A stretch of 64,000 nt of DNA, taken from Fimbriimonas ginsengisoli Gsoil 348. Its GTDB lineage: Bacteria > Armatimonadota > Fimbriimonadia > Fimbriimonadales > Fimbriimonadaceae. Both the position numbers and the translations under genes were made by a program. The stretch lies in assembly GCA_945881865.1 (NCBI GenBank), contig CAMCVK010000003.1, forward strand, positions 186,001-250,000, read 5' to 3'. The number at the start of each line of letters is the position of its first letter. Within the stretch, counting starts at the first letter, position 1. Shown in pieces: positions 7,959 through 15,282 of this stretch. The notes below the pieces were generated by a model. It saw only the letters and a program-made list of their open reading frames with translations. It did not search any database and had not been told where the DNA came from.

Positions 7959-7972
7959 GAAGACGTAAGAAA
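7959..7972 (-). promoter_or_regulatory. ECF-cluster shared motif, copy 1
   Basis: The minus strand reads TTTCTTACGTCTTC, about 63 nt upstream of the sigma-factor start and 7 nt after the regulator stop codon. It differs at one position from copy 2 at 7311-7324. It is a candidate autoregulated ECF promoter element. Confidence 0.45.
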
Positions 7973-7979
7973 AGGGTAG

Positions 7980-8675
7980 CTATATCGCCAAGCGGTAGCC
8001 GACCCGGTGCTCGGTGAGGATGAGCTTCGGCGATTCGGGGGTTGGCTCAAGCTTCTTTCGCAGATAGCCCATGTACACGCGCAGGTACTGCGAATCCTCT
8101 TGGTATTCCGCGCCCCAAACCTCGCGGAGGAGCTGACGGTGGGTGACGACTTTACCGCAATGCTTCACCAGCAATGAGAGGAGCTTATATTCCAGTGGCG
8201 TAAACTTGATGAGTTCGTCGTTCAGCCAAACGTAGCGATGGGCGAAGTCGATTTTTAGCGGCCCAGATTCAAAAATTGGGGACTCGGTTTCTCGCAGTTC
8301 GATATGTCGCACGGCGACCCGCAGCCGCGCCATCAGCTCGCCAACGGAGAAAGGCTTCGTAATGTAATCATCGGCGCCGGCATCCAACGCGCGGATTTTG
8401 CCGTCGTCGTCGCTTCGGCCCGACATGATGAGGATAGGAGTGCGGCACCATTCCCGCAAGGCAATGACGACATCGACGCCGTCGCCGTCGGGCAGTCCAA
8501 GGTCGAGCAGGATGATGTCTGGACGCTTTTCGATGGCGGCGGCCAGCCCTTGGGCTCCCGTGCTCGCCTCGATGAGGCGGAACCCAGAGTCTCGAAAGTA
8601 GGTTCGTAGGAGCGAAGTGATGGCCGCGTCGTCCTCGACGAGAAGCACCTTGTGCGTGAGGTTTCCGTTAGACAT
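7980..8675 (-). CDS. OmpR/KdpE-family response regulator
   Basis: A 231-residue two-component regulator. The receiver domain (about 8-122) has the acidic pocket VEDD, the phospho-acceptor Asp near 58 (IILLDLGLPDGDG) and the conserved Lys in DDYITKPF. A winged-helix DNA-binding domain follows (about 140-229), with the signature LTPLEYKLLSLLVKH-like core and EDSQYLRVYMGYLRKKLE, which closely resembles KdpE. An in-frame ATG at 8729 would add 18 atypical residues, so 8675 fits the family better. It lies about 1.5 kb from the KdpD-like kinase, a possible but unproven pairing. No kdpABC genes are visible. Confidence 0.9.
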   Translation of the reverse strand: MSNGNLTHKVLLVEDDAAITSLLRTYFRDSGFRLIEASTGAQGLAAAIEKRPDIILLDLGLPDGDGVDVVIALREWCRTPILIMSGRSDDDGKIRALDAGADDYITKPFSVGELMARLRVAVRHIELRETESPIFESGPLKIDFAHRYVWLNDELIKFTPLEYKLLSLLVKHCGKVVTHRQLLREVWGAEYQEDSQYLRVYMGYLRKKLEPTPESPKLILTEHRVGYRLAI

Positions 8676-8812
8676 AGTTCCGGCGGGGCCCTCTCCACTT
8701 TGCAAGGGGATTGAAATCCCAAAACTCAAAAAGAATGCCCTACGGACAGTTTGACGGCATTCATGACGGAAAGGCCGATTTTTGCGAGTTCCCTAGCAAA
8801 AAAGACCCAAAC

Positions 8813-9220
8813 TTAACCTGGCGCAAGCACGGTTGCGGACGCACAAGCAGGTCCTCCTCGTCGATCTTTACCATTGACATGAATCGCGTACACAGATTCG
8901 TGTCCAGGAAAAAGAGACACGGTGTCTAAGAACACTTTAAGCCGCCGGAACATGGTGCGCTCGCCGCCGGCGGTTCCGAGCCAAGCCAGATAGATAAAGC
9001 GTCGTCCATCGGGTTGGCGGTTCACCGCCGGTCCCCATCCTTGCAACGTTCCGCTCTTGTCTGGCCGGATTTCCACCGGCACGTCGAACCGCAGGTTGGC
9101 GCCATCTGTCGCCGCCGGGGGAAAGGTTCCGTCTTTCGTTGACAACACCAACTCGATCTCGTCGTAGGGGGCAAAGGACGTCGGAGCATCAACGACATGA
9201 ATATGTATCAGGCTCATCAT
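8813..9220 (-). CDS. DUF5990 family protein
   Basis: A 135-residue cytoplasmic protein of unknown function. The order of motifs (a beta strand LIHIHVVDAP, an acidic DGANLRFDVPVEI, GPAVNRQPDGRRFIYLAWL, and RRLKVFLDTV) matches the DUF5990 pattern, in which a hydrophobic strand is followed by GP..QG/P..RF.YL.W. An open frame extends to 9307, but homology begins at 9220 or 9217. The last ~35 residues (HESVYAIHVNGKDRRGG) extend beyond the family core. The gene stands alone, divergent from rtcB. Confidence 0.65.
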   Translation of the reverse strand: MMSLIHIHVVDAPTSFAPYDEIELVLSTKDGTFPPAATDGANLRFDVPVEIRPDKSGTLQGWGPAVNRQPDGRRFIYLAWLGTAGGERTMFRRLKVFLDTVSLFPGHESVYAIHVNGKDRRGGPACASATVLAPG

Positions 9221-9377
9221 GGATAGGTCCAAAGGCGCACACGCACCCGAAACATTGGCATAATGATTCATCTCCGCAGGGAGCTTGGACCATGACGCGA
9301 TTTTCACCTTAGCACACCCACTTCTCGGCTAGCGCCGAGATAGGTTTGCTACGCGTTTCCCAACTCAGTACTCCCTC

Positions 9378-9400
9378 GTGGACGCATGCGATGCGTCCAC
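9378..9400. promoter_or_regulatory. Perfect dyad upstream of rtcB
   Basis: GTGGACGCAT (9378-9387) and ATGCGTCCAC (9391-9400) form a perfect 10-bp inverted repeat with a 3-nt centre. It ends 23 nt before the rtcB ATG and 12 nt before its AAGGAG ribosome binding site. It could be a protein operator or an mRNA hairpin in the 5' leader. Confidence 0.55.
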
Positions 9401-9423
9401 CTATCCGCTTGTAAGGAGATTTT

Positions 9424-10581
9424 ATGCAAGTTATCAACAACATCCCTGTTTGGGGTGAGCCCGTCATCGACGGTGCCGTCGCACAAATGAGGAACGTGGC
9501 CCAGTTTGCCGAGAAGGCAGCCCTGATGGCCGATCACCACGTTGGCTATTCGATGCCGATTGGCGGTGTGGTGGCCTACCGCGAGCACGTGAACCCGGCC
9601 GGCGTCGGTTATGACATCGCCTGTGGAAACAAGGCGGTTCGTACCGACATGCCGGGACGCGAGCTTCGGCGGAAGATCCACCGCATCATGGACGACATTG
9701 AAAAGAAGATCAGCTTCGGCATCGGCCGGGCGAACCAGGAGGAAGTTGACCACGACGTGTTCGACGACGAGGCCTGGGGGCTCTACCCGGCGGTGGCGAA
9801 GAAAGACAGCGCCCGCGCCCAGTTGGGCACCGTGGGCAGCGGTAACCACTACGTGGACCTCTTTGTGGACGAAGAGGACTGCGTTTGGATTGGCGTTCAC
9901 TTTGGTTCGCGCGGCCTTGGCCACACGATTGCGTCGCACTTCATGGAAGAAGGGGACGACCGTGACAACCCGGGACGGCTGCTTCACGAGCGATCGAACC
10001 TGGGAGCCGACTACTTGGCGCAGATGGCCCTGGCGGGTCGTTACGCCTATGCCGGGCGCGACTGGGTTTGTGGAAAGGTCGCGCGGATTCTGGGCGCGAA
10101 GATCAAAGATGAGGTCCACAACCACCATAACTTTGCGTGGCGTGAAACCCACGACGGCGTGGAGTATTGGGTGGTTCGAAAAGGCGCGACGCCGGCGTTT
10201 CCCGGCCAGCGTGGGTTTGTCGGCGGATCGATGGGCGACATCTCGGTGATCTTGGAAGGCGTCGAGTCGGAGCACGCTTCGGCGTCTTTGTATTCGACCG
10301 TCCACGGTGCCGGGCGCGTCATGTCGCGCACGGAAGCCGCCGGGAAGCGGCGCGGAAAGAAACGCGAAGGCGGTTCGATCTCGCGCCGGATGATGGAAGC
10401 TTGGGTGAAGGAGACGGGAGTCGAGCTGCGCGGAGGCGGCACGGACGAATCTCCCCACTGCTACAAGCGCCTGCCGGACGTCTTGGCCTGCCATGAAGGC
10501 ACGATTCGCATCGTGCACATGCTCACGCCAGTGGGCGTGGCGATGGCCGGCGACCACGAGTTCGACCCTTTTCGGGACTAG
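9424..10581 (+). CDS. rtcB: RtcB-family RNA-splicing ligase
   Basis: A 385-residue RtcB ligase, which joins 2',3'-cyclic-phosphate or 3'-phosphate ends to 5'-OH ends of RNA using GTP and Mn2+. The metal ligands are recognisable: the Cys of GVGYDIACGN, the His of GSGNHYVDLF, the His of HFGSRGLGH and the His pair of HNHHNFAWRETH. The guanylated His lies in STVHGAGRVMSR. The C-terminus carries the conserved DESPHCYKRLPDVL and HMLTPVGVAMAG. AAGGAG lies 5 nt before ATG. There is no RtcA or RtcR neighbour and no archease, so its regulation differs from the enterobacterial system. It converges on the GH26 gene with only 6 bp between stops. Confidence 0.93.
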   Translation: MQVINNIPVWGEPVIDGAVAQMRNVAQFAEKAALMADHHVGYSMPIGGVVAYREHVNPAGVGYDIACGNKAVRTDMPGRELRRKIHRIMDDIEKKISFGIGRANQEEVDHDVFDDEAWGLYPAVAKKDSARAQLGTVGSGNHYVDLFVDEEDCVWIGVHFGSRGLGHTIASHFMEEGDDRDNPGRLLHERSNLGADYLAQMALAGRYAYAGRDWVCGKVARILGAKIKDEVHNHHNFAWRETHDGVEYWVVRKGATPAFPGQRGFVGGSMGDISVILEGVESEHASASLYSTVHGAGRVMSRTEAAGKRRGKKREGGSISRRMMEAWVKETGVELRGGGTDESPHCYKRLPDVLACHEGTIRIVHMLTPVGVAMAGDHEFDPFRD

Positions 10582-10587
10582 TCCCCA

Positions 10588-11967
10588 TTACTTGACATTG
10601 AAGACCTTTCGGCTGGTGTAAACCCGCCGGAGGTCTTCGTCCTTCATGGCGCTTGCCCCCAAGGGGCCGGTCCAGCTGACAAAATACGACCAACGCACGC
10701 CAAAACGCAACATGCGGTCGACTTCGGGAGCTTGGCCATACTCGGTGAGGGCGAGCAGCTTTTTGCCGTTGAATCTTGAGAAGAGATCGTCCCAGGTCGA
10801 TGCGGTGGCGTCTCGTCGGTCGGCCGGATACAGGTCGGCACCGATGATATCAACCGAATCATCGCCCGGATACCACTCGGGCCGCACCGAATTCCACACC
10901 CAGATCAAGTTGTGCAACTTGTGATGACTGATCAGACGATCGCGCATGAGTAGCCACAACTGCTTACAAGGCGCGGGACCCTTCGCTCCCACCCAGAACC
11001 AGCCGCCCTCGGCTTCATGCAACGGCCGCCACAGTACCGGGACGTCGGCTTTGGCGAGTTTCTTCAGTTCGGCGGCGATGACGTCGATGTCGCGGATAAG
11101 GAGTTTGTAGTCTTCACCGCTCGGGTCGGCCAGTGCTTTCTGCACGTCAAATGTCGTCGCATTGGTGTAGAACCCCTTGTACCAGCGGGCATCCACGGTG
11201 CGACCATTTTCGGTGATTTCGGCATCGATGAGATCCTTCGGCGCGTTCCAGTGCCAGCTATAGGTGACCATTTGCCCTGCTTTTGCGCGCGCAATTGTCC
11301 GCTCGGTTTCGCCGCGTGGGATTCCACCGCGCGCTACGCGGCTCGGCGAATAGTCCATAAAATCATTGCCGAATACTGCAGGCATCTTTCCAGTTTTCGC
11401 CTGCACATGGTTGTTTTCTTTTGCGTCGTACTGGCCCGAGAACATGCCGTTTCCATAGGCGGCGACCAACCTCCGGAACAAGCGACGGGCGGCCGGGGTC
11501 GCGTTGGAGTCCGACAGCGTTGCCGGAGGTCGCACGAGGCGCGGCGATTTGGCGGACGGCAAAAGCTCGATGTAGTCCAGGTCGTAGTAGCCCCAGCCTT
11601 TCTTCACCACGAACTGCGTTGTCGGTTTATTGACTTCAACCCTTCCCACGGTCACTCGCGCAAAGCTGGCGTTTGCGCTAGCGGCGGTTCTTGGGAGCAT
11701 GCCGGAAAGCCCAAAACCGTCCACGACGGCATCGAAGCCTTTCTCGCCGTTCGGCGCGGAATAGCCCACCACAAGGTCATAGATGCCTTTCGGCAGCTTG
11801 GCCGACCAGGTGAGTTGGCTGGCGTCTTTCGTGAGATCGGTGACGTACCCGGTTCCGGAGAATCCGGCCATTTGGGTTGCCACCCGGACATCCGTCAGCT
11901 GGGCAGTTTCTGCCTCGAGCCGCGTCGAACCGGCAACCAACGACAGAAAAATGGCAGTGAGTAGCAT
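10588..11967 (-). CDS. Secreted GH26 beta-mannanase with CBM35-like domain
   Basis: A 459-residue exported glycoside hydrolase. A signal peptide covers about 1-19. Residues ~20-138 form a beta-sandwich like CBM35 (AQLTDVRVATQMAGFSGTGY, ending YYDLDYIEL). The GH26 barrel follows: the acid/base Glu is near 318 in WRPLHEAEGGWFWVG and the nucleophile Glu near 409 in LALTEYGQ. GH26 enzymes with this arrangement usually cleave beta-1,4-mannan. A secreted hydrolase here suggests use of plant or microbial polysaccharide. The 3' end abuts the rtcB stop. No sugar transporter is adjacent. Confidence 0.9.
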   Translation of the reverse strand: MLLTAIFLSLVAGSTRLEAETAQLTDVRVATQMAGFSGTGYVTDLTKDASQLTWSAKLPKGIYDLVVGYSAPNGEKGFDAVVDGFGLSGMLPRTAASANASFARVTVGRVEVNKPTTQFVVKKGWGYYDLDYIELLPSAKSPRLVRPPATLSDSNATPAARRLFRRLVAAYGNGMFSGQYDAKENNHVQAKTGKMPAVFGNDFMDYSPSRVARGGIPRGETERTIARAKAGQMVTYSWHWNAPKDLIDAEITENGRTVDARWYKGFYTNATTFDVQKALADPSGEDYKLLIRDIDVIAAELKKLAKADVPVLWRPLHEAEGGWFWVGAKGPAPCKQLWLLMRDRLISHHKLHNLIWVWNSVRPEWYPGDDSVDIIGADLYPADRRDATASTWDDLFSRFNGKKLLALTEYGQAPEVDRMLRFGVRWSYFVSWTGPLGASAMKDEDLRRVYTSRKVFNVK

Positions 11968-12049
11968 GCGTAAACCTCGGCGTTTCCCGGACAGGATATC
12001 ACGGTAAATCGGCCACTAGGCATAAAGTGATCTTCGTCACTCTGCCCGG

Positions 12050-12078
12050 TTGCATGCCCCGAAGACCCGCCGTATACT
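12050..12078 (+). promoter_or_regulatory. Promoter of the HEFAH metallopeptidase gene
   Basis: A -35-like TTGCAT (12050-12055) and a -10 TATACT (12073-12078) are separated by exactly 17 bp. The start codon at 12100 follows 21 nt after the -10. The same TTGCAT hexamer with a 17-bp spacer recurs at 43960-43988. Confidence 0.65.
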
Positions 12079-12099
12079 ATTAAAGCGAGCGCGAACCCG

Positions 12100-12810
12100 A
12101 TGAAATTGAAATTTGTGTTACTTGCATTGCTTAGCTTTGCGGCAGCCACTCAAACCTTTGCGCAGAGCGTTTGTTGCCTGCTTGGCAGCAGCAGTCTGTC
12201 TGGTCTGGGCCGCCCGATCACGGGCAATTTGAACACGACGTGGGAGAAGGGCCTGCTTGAGGATCACGCGGCACTCGTCAAGTTGTTCAACGTCCGCCCG
12301 CACATGTTCTACTTGGAGGAAGCGGGCGGTCCGAACGCATTCGCGACGAACCAAGTCTTTCCGGATCTGCTCGCCGCCGAAGGCGTTTCCGAGAAGGACT
12401 CGCCGGACGGCACGATCTTCTTGGGACTGAAACTCATCCAGATGGAGGCCAGGAATACGAAGGGCAGCTTGTTCTCCTTGCCGGCAATTCTCGCTCACGA
12501 GTTTGCGCATGCGGTGCAGTTCAAAACTCGCTGCGTCCTCCAAGGCAAGAAGCGGGAATTGCATGCGGATTACATTGCGGGTTATTTCATCGCGCATCGG
12601 GCCCGTTTCCGGAAGCAAAGCACGTCGCAGGCCGCCAAAAACTTCTTTGCAAAAGGAGACTACATGTTCAACGATGCCCAACACCACGGCACGCCGGAAG
12701 AGCGCTGGAACGCGTTCTGGGCCGGGTACCAGCTTAACAAGGCCAGCAAGGCTCCCAGCGGGGTCTACGCCTACAACGAGGGATTGCGCTACCTGCGCGG
12801 CCTGAAGTGA
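12100..12810 (+). CDS. Secreted zinc metallopeptidase-like protein
   Basis: A 236-residue exported protein with a signal peptide (about 1-22, ending FAQ). A gluzincin-type motif HEFAH (His133-Glu134-His137) is followed ~16 residues later by ELHADYIAGYF, whose Glu or Asp could be the third zinc ligand. This resembles predicted neutral zinc metallopeptidases of unknown substrate. Three cysteines (SVCC at the mature N-terminus and RCVL near 145) could form disulfides. It is transcribed from its own promoter and ends at a strong terminator. Peptidase activity is inferred from the motif only. Confidence 0.75.
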   Translation: MKLKFVLLALLSFAAATQTFAQSVCCLLGSSSLSGLGRPITGNLNTTWEKGLLEDHAALVKLFNVRPHMFYLEEAGGPNAFATNQVFPDLLAAEGVSEKDSPDGTIFLGLKLIQMEARNTKGSLFSLPAILAHEFAHAVQFKTRCVLQGKKRELHADYIAGYFIAHRARFRKQSTSQAAKNFFAKGDYMFNDAQHHGTPEERWNAFWAGYQLNKASKAPSGVYAYNEGLRYLRGLK

Positions 12811-12811
12811 T

Positions 12812-12844
12812 AGAATTGGCCCGGTTGCCAACCGGGCCAATTCT
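12812..12844. terminator. Strong terminator after the metallopeptidase gene
   Basis: A perfect 15-bp inverted repeat (arms AGAATTGGCCCGGTT and its complement, 3-nt loop) starts 2 nt after the stop codon. The loop and right arm also carry a TTGCCA placed 17 bp before the -10 of the next gene, so terminator and promoter are interleaved. Confidence 0.75.
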
Positions 12845-12847
12845 TGC

Positions 12848-12853
12848 TATCAT
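12848..12853 (+). promoter_or_regulatory. -10 box of the PhyH gene
   Basis: TATCAT ends exactly 6 nt before the ATG at 12860. TTGCCA at 12825-12830 lies 17 bp upstream as a possible -35. The transcript would be leaderless or nearly so. Confidence 0.55.
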
Positions 12854-12859
12854 CCCGGC

Positions 12860-13624
12860 ATGAACCTTCAAGAAGCCTTGGCCGCCCTCGGCGCGACTCC
12901 CGACCTATTGAGCGACGCCGAGCGAGAGACCCTAGATCGGGACGGCTACCTGGCGATCCCGGGCGTTCTGTCCCCGGAGCAGATCGAGGCGATCCGAACT
13001 CGCCTCGACGAACTGCTGGCTGAAGAAGGCGACGAGGCCGGAAAGGAAGTCCATCAAGAAGCCGGGACCGAGCGACTGGCGAACCTCGTGAACAAGGGCG
13101 AAGTCTTCGACGTGTTCTTCACCCACCCCAAGGTGCTCGCCGCCATCGCACACGTTTTGGGCGGTGATCTGAAACTCTCCTCGCTTAACGCACGGTTCGC
13201 CAAGCCAGGCGAAGGGCTACAAGGATTGCATGCCGATTGGGGCCGCCTCGACGTCCCCGGCAACTTTCAAGTTTGCAACAGCATTTGGTTGCTGGATGAC
13301 TTTACGGCCGACAACGGCGCAACCCGCGTGGTGCCCGGCTCCCATCTCTTTGGAAAGAAGCTTCCGAGCGACGACATGGCGGACGTCTCGCAACCGCACC
13401 CAGATGAAGCCCTGATTCAGGGGCCGGCGGGCACGGTTGTTGTCTTCAACAGCCACACCTGGCACGGCGGAACCCTGAACCGGACGGCCAACCGGCGGCG
13501 CGCCGTCCACAGCTACTACACCCGTCGGCAAAATGGCCAGCAACTTGACCAGCGGGCGAACTTAAGCCCAGAAACGGTCGCGCGGCTGAGCCCAGCCGCG
13601 CGCGTGATCCTCGACGTCGAGTAG
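12860..13624 (+). CDS. Phytanoyl-CoA dioxygenase (PhyH) family protein
   Basis: A 254-residue Fe(II)/2-oxoglutarate-dependent oxygenase. The iron-binding facial triad is visible: the H-x-D of GLHADWG (His124, Asp126) and the distal His of NSHTWHGGTLN (about 202), followed by an Arg-rich strand (TANRRRAVHSYY) that would hold 2-oxoglutarate. The PGSHLF loop is also conserved. PhyH-like enzymes hydroxylate small organic substrates, and the substrate here is unknown. Monocistronic, converging on the SDR gene with no spacer. Confidence 0.88.
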   Translation: MNLQEALAALGATPDLLSDAERETLDRDGYLAIPGVLSPEQIEAIRTRLDELLAEEGDEAGKEVHQEAGTERLANLVNKGEVFDVFFTHPKVLAAIAHVLGGDLKLSSLNARFAKPGEGLQGLHADWGRLDVPGNFQVCNSIWLLDDFTADNGATRVVPGSHLFGKKLPSDDMADVSQPHPDEALIQGPAGTVVVFNSHTWHGGTLNRTANRRRAVHSYYTRRQNGQQLDQRANLSPETVARLSPAARVILDVE

Positions 13625-14377
13625 TTACTTGATGCCGAGGCCGCCGTCGACGACGAGGACCTGACCGGTAATGAACGACGCCGCGTCGCTCGCCAGAAAG
13701 GCGGCCGCCTCGGCTATTTCTTCGGGTCGGCCGACGCGGCCCATCAGCACCGCCGGGGCCATCATGCCCTCAAAATTCTCCTTCGATCCGGCCATGCCTT
13801 CCGTCCCTTCGGTCCAGATTGGGCCGGGGGCAACGGCGTTTACCCGGATTCCCGATGGCGCGAGCTCAACGGCCGCGCCCCGAACGAGCGTGTTCACCGC
13901 ACCCTTCGTCAACGAATATGCCGTAAGCCCGGCGAAGCCGATGTCGGCCACGACGCTCGAGTTCAAAACGATGCTGCCGCCTTTCTCGGCCATGGCGGGG
14001 GCAAGGTGCTTGATGCCGTAGTAGACGCCTTTCACGTTGACATCGATTTGCAGACTCAGGTCGTCGGCGGTTTGGTCAGCGAAAGCCGCCGGGTGGAAGA
14101 TGCCCGAGTTAAGAAACGCAACGTCGACTTGGCCGTAGTGGGCGACCGTCTGCTGCACGAGGTTCTGGACATCGGACTCAACCGTGACGTCGGTTTTGAT
14201 GAAAATAGCCTCTCCGCCGCCGGCGACAATCTCTTGTACAACCGCGTTTCCCTCGGCCTCGCGTCGGGCGGCAACCACGACCTTCGAGCCGCGCTCGGCG
14301 AGAAGCTTGGCGGTGGCGCGGCCGATTCCCGAGTTTGCGCCGGTGACAATGGAGACTTTGCTTGCGAATGCTTGCAT
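13625..14377 (-). CDS. SDR-family oxidoreductase
   Basis: A 250-residue classical short-chain dehydrogenase. The NAD(P) motif is TGANSGIG near the N-terminus, with a basic VAARRE after beta-2 hinting at NADPH. NSGIF (NAG-like) is near 90, the catalytic Ser lies in LNSSVV and the YxxxK in AYSLTKGA, and the C-terminus ends in GQVLVVDGGLG. ATG 14377 is the only reasonable start; the longer open frame upstream reads through the arsR region. The ATG directly abuts a 32-bp dyad that separates it from the arsR-type gene, so expression is likely controlled by that regulator. Confidence 0.92.
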   Translation of the reverse strand: MQAFASKVSIVTGANSGIGRATAKLLAERGSKVVVAARREAEGNAVVQEIVAGGGEAIFIKTDVTVESDVQNLVQQTVAHYGQVDVAFLNSGIFHPAAFADQTADDLSLQIDVNVKGVYYGIKHLAPAMAEKGGSIVLNSSVVADIGFAGLTAYSLTKGAVNTLVRGAAVELAPSGIRVNAVAPGPIWTEGTEGMAGSKENFEGMMAPAVLMGRVGRPEEIAEAAAFLASDAASFITGQVLVVDGGLGIK

Positions 14378-14409
14378 GGCAATACATCGATACGCATCGA
14401 TGTATTGCC
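14378..14409. promoter_or_regulatory. Long dyad between the ArsR-type gene and the SDR gene
   Basis: Perfect 13-bp arms (GGCAATACATCGA and its complement) flank a 6-bp centre TACGCA. The dyad ends at the base before the SDR start codon and begins 5 bp past the stop of the ArsR-type gene. It is a plausible operator for that regulator. As RNA it would fold into a hairpin touching the start codon, and there is no ribosome binding site between them. Confidence 0.65.
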
Positions 14410-14414
14410 GCGTT

Positions 14415-14702
14415 TCAGCTGCCCAACATTTTTTCTCGCAACGCCGACAAATAGCTTTGCACGGCCGCCTCTTCCACCCGGAGCATGTTGCATCGGCCGA
14501 CCTTCTGGCCCGAGACAAGCCCGGCTTTCGTGAGCTCCGTGACGTGGTGCGAAAAGGTTGCTTGCGAAATGTCGATCTCGGCAAGCACGTCCGAGCACGA
14601 AACCCCCTCGTCGGTGCTCAGCCTTCGGATGGACTCGAGAATTTCCATACGCTTCGGCTCGGCCAAGGCGCGGTGGGCCAAGGAAAAGAGTTCTGCGTCC
14701 AT
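14415..14702 (-). CDS. ArsR-family transcriptional regulator
   Basis: A 95-residue winged-helix repressor. It has the family opening LFSLAHRALAEPKRMEILE, then the recognition region IDISQATFSHHVTELTKAGLV and the wing SGQKVGRCNMLRV. The classical metal-binding ELCVCD is absent: the equivalent segment is GVSCSDVLAEI with a single Cys, so it probably senses something other than arsenic. The start is ATG 14702 or the TTG just before it, overlapping the upstream GNAT stop (TGATG). It is the middle gene of a GNAT-ArsR-SDR operon and probably controls the SDR through the adjacent dyad. Confidence 0.88.
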   Translation of the reverse strand: MDAELFSLAHRALAEPKRMEILESIRRLSTDEGVSCSDVLAEIDISQATFSHHVTELTKAGLVSGQKVGRCNMLRVEEAAVQSYLSALREKMLGS

Positions 14703-15187
14703 CAATCTTGTATGACGTAGGACGGGGCCTCCGCGTCGGCATCCATTCGCAAAGCCAGGATTTCGCGCCCCGTGACCGCGCGGAAACCCTTCCGCTCGTA
14801 AAGCCGCCGTGCACCGTCGTTGTGGTCCAGAACAAACAATTCGACTTGCCGCAAACCAGTTCCACGAGCGTGCTCAATCATGAGGTCGAGAACGCGGCTC
14901 CCAATTCCCTGGCCTCGGGCATGCTCTGACAGATAGAAATCCGTTACGACGCCGGTGCGGCCGCCTACCTCGTGGTCGAAGCCGTAGGTCATCACGCAAT
15001 ATCCAACCTCTACACCATCGCGAAGAATCGTCCAGGCGACCCCGTATTCGGGATGTTCGAGTAGTTCCCGAATTCCCGCCTGCACTGCGGCATCGAACCG
15101 AAGCCTGTCGTGCTGAAAGTACGCCTCGACCCAGCGCTCAAGCTCGGCCTGGCGGGAGCGTTCAATTCGGACCAATTGGAGGTTCAT
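14702..15187 (-). CDS. GNAT acetyltransferase
   Basis: A 161-residue acetyltransferase. Motif A, the acetyl-CoA pyrophosphate loop, is LSEHARGQGIGSRVLDLMIE near the middle. Motif B, VELFVLDHNDGARRLYERKG, follows. These are diagnostic of GNATs. An open frame begins 10 codons upstream, but ATG 15187 fits the family start. It overlaps the start of the ArsR-type gene, so both belong to one transcript. Substrate is unknown; linkage to an ArsR repressor and an SDR suggests a small-molecule detoxification unit. Confidence 0.87.
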   Translation of the reverse strand: MNLQLVRIERSRQAELERWVEAYFQHDRLRFDAAVQAGIRELLEHPEYGVAWTILRDGVEVGYCVMTYGFDHEVGGRTGVVTDFYLSEHARGQGIGSRVLDLMIEHARGTGLRQVELFVLDHNDGARRLYERKGFRAVTGREILALRMDADAEAPSYVIQD

Positions 15188-15242
15188 TTGAGTGTGCGTA
15201 ATTTCATTAGACCGCATCCTCGCCGGGGGCTAACCCGTAGTT

Positions 15243-15251
15243 TGGTATATT
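15243..15251 (+). promoter_or_regulatory. Extended -10 of the OmpA/ABC operon
   Basis: TG-G-TATATT fits an extended -10 element (TGn plus hexamer), 31 nt before the ATG at 15283. No good -35 lies 17 bp upstream, as is common for extended -10 promoters. Confidence 0.4.
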
Positions 15252-15282
15252 GAGCCGGATCGGGCCCGGTGAAGACAACAAT

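Noticed and set aside
9349-10557. 402-codon open frame on the strand opposite rtcB
   Set aside because: It mirrors a certain RtcB gene, its product is a low-complexity His/Val/Arg mix with no family signature, and long antisense frames are common in GC-rich coding DNA.
14378-14584. 69-residue N-terminal extension of the SDR
   Set aside because: It reads through the ArsR-type gene out of frame and through the dyad; SDRs begin at the Rossmann strand that follows ATG 14377.
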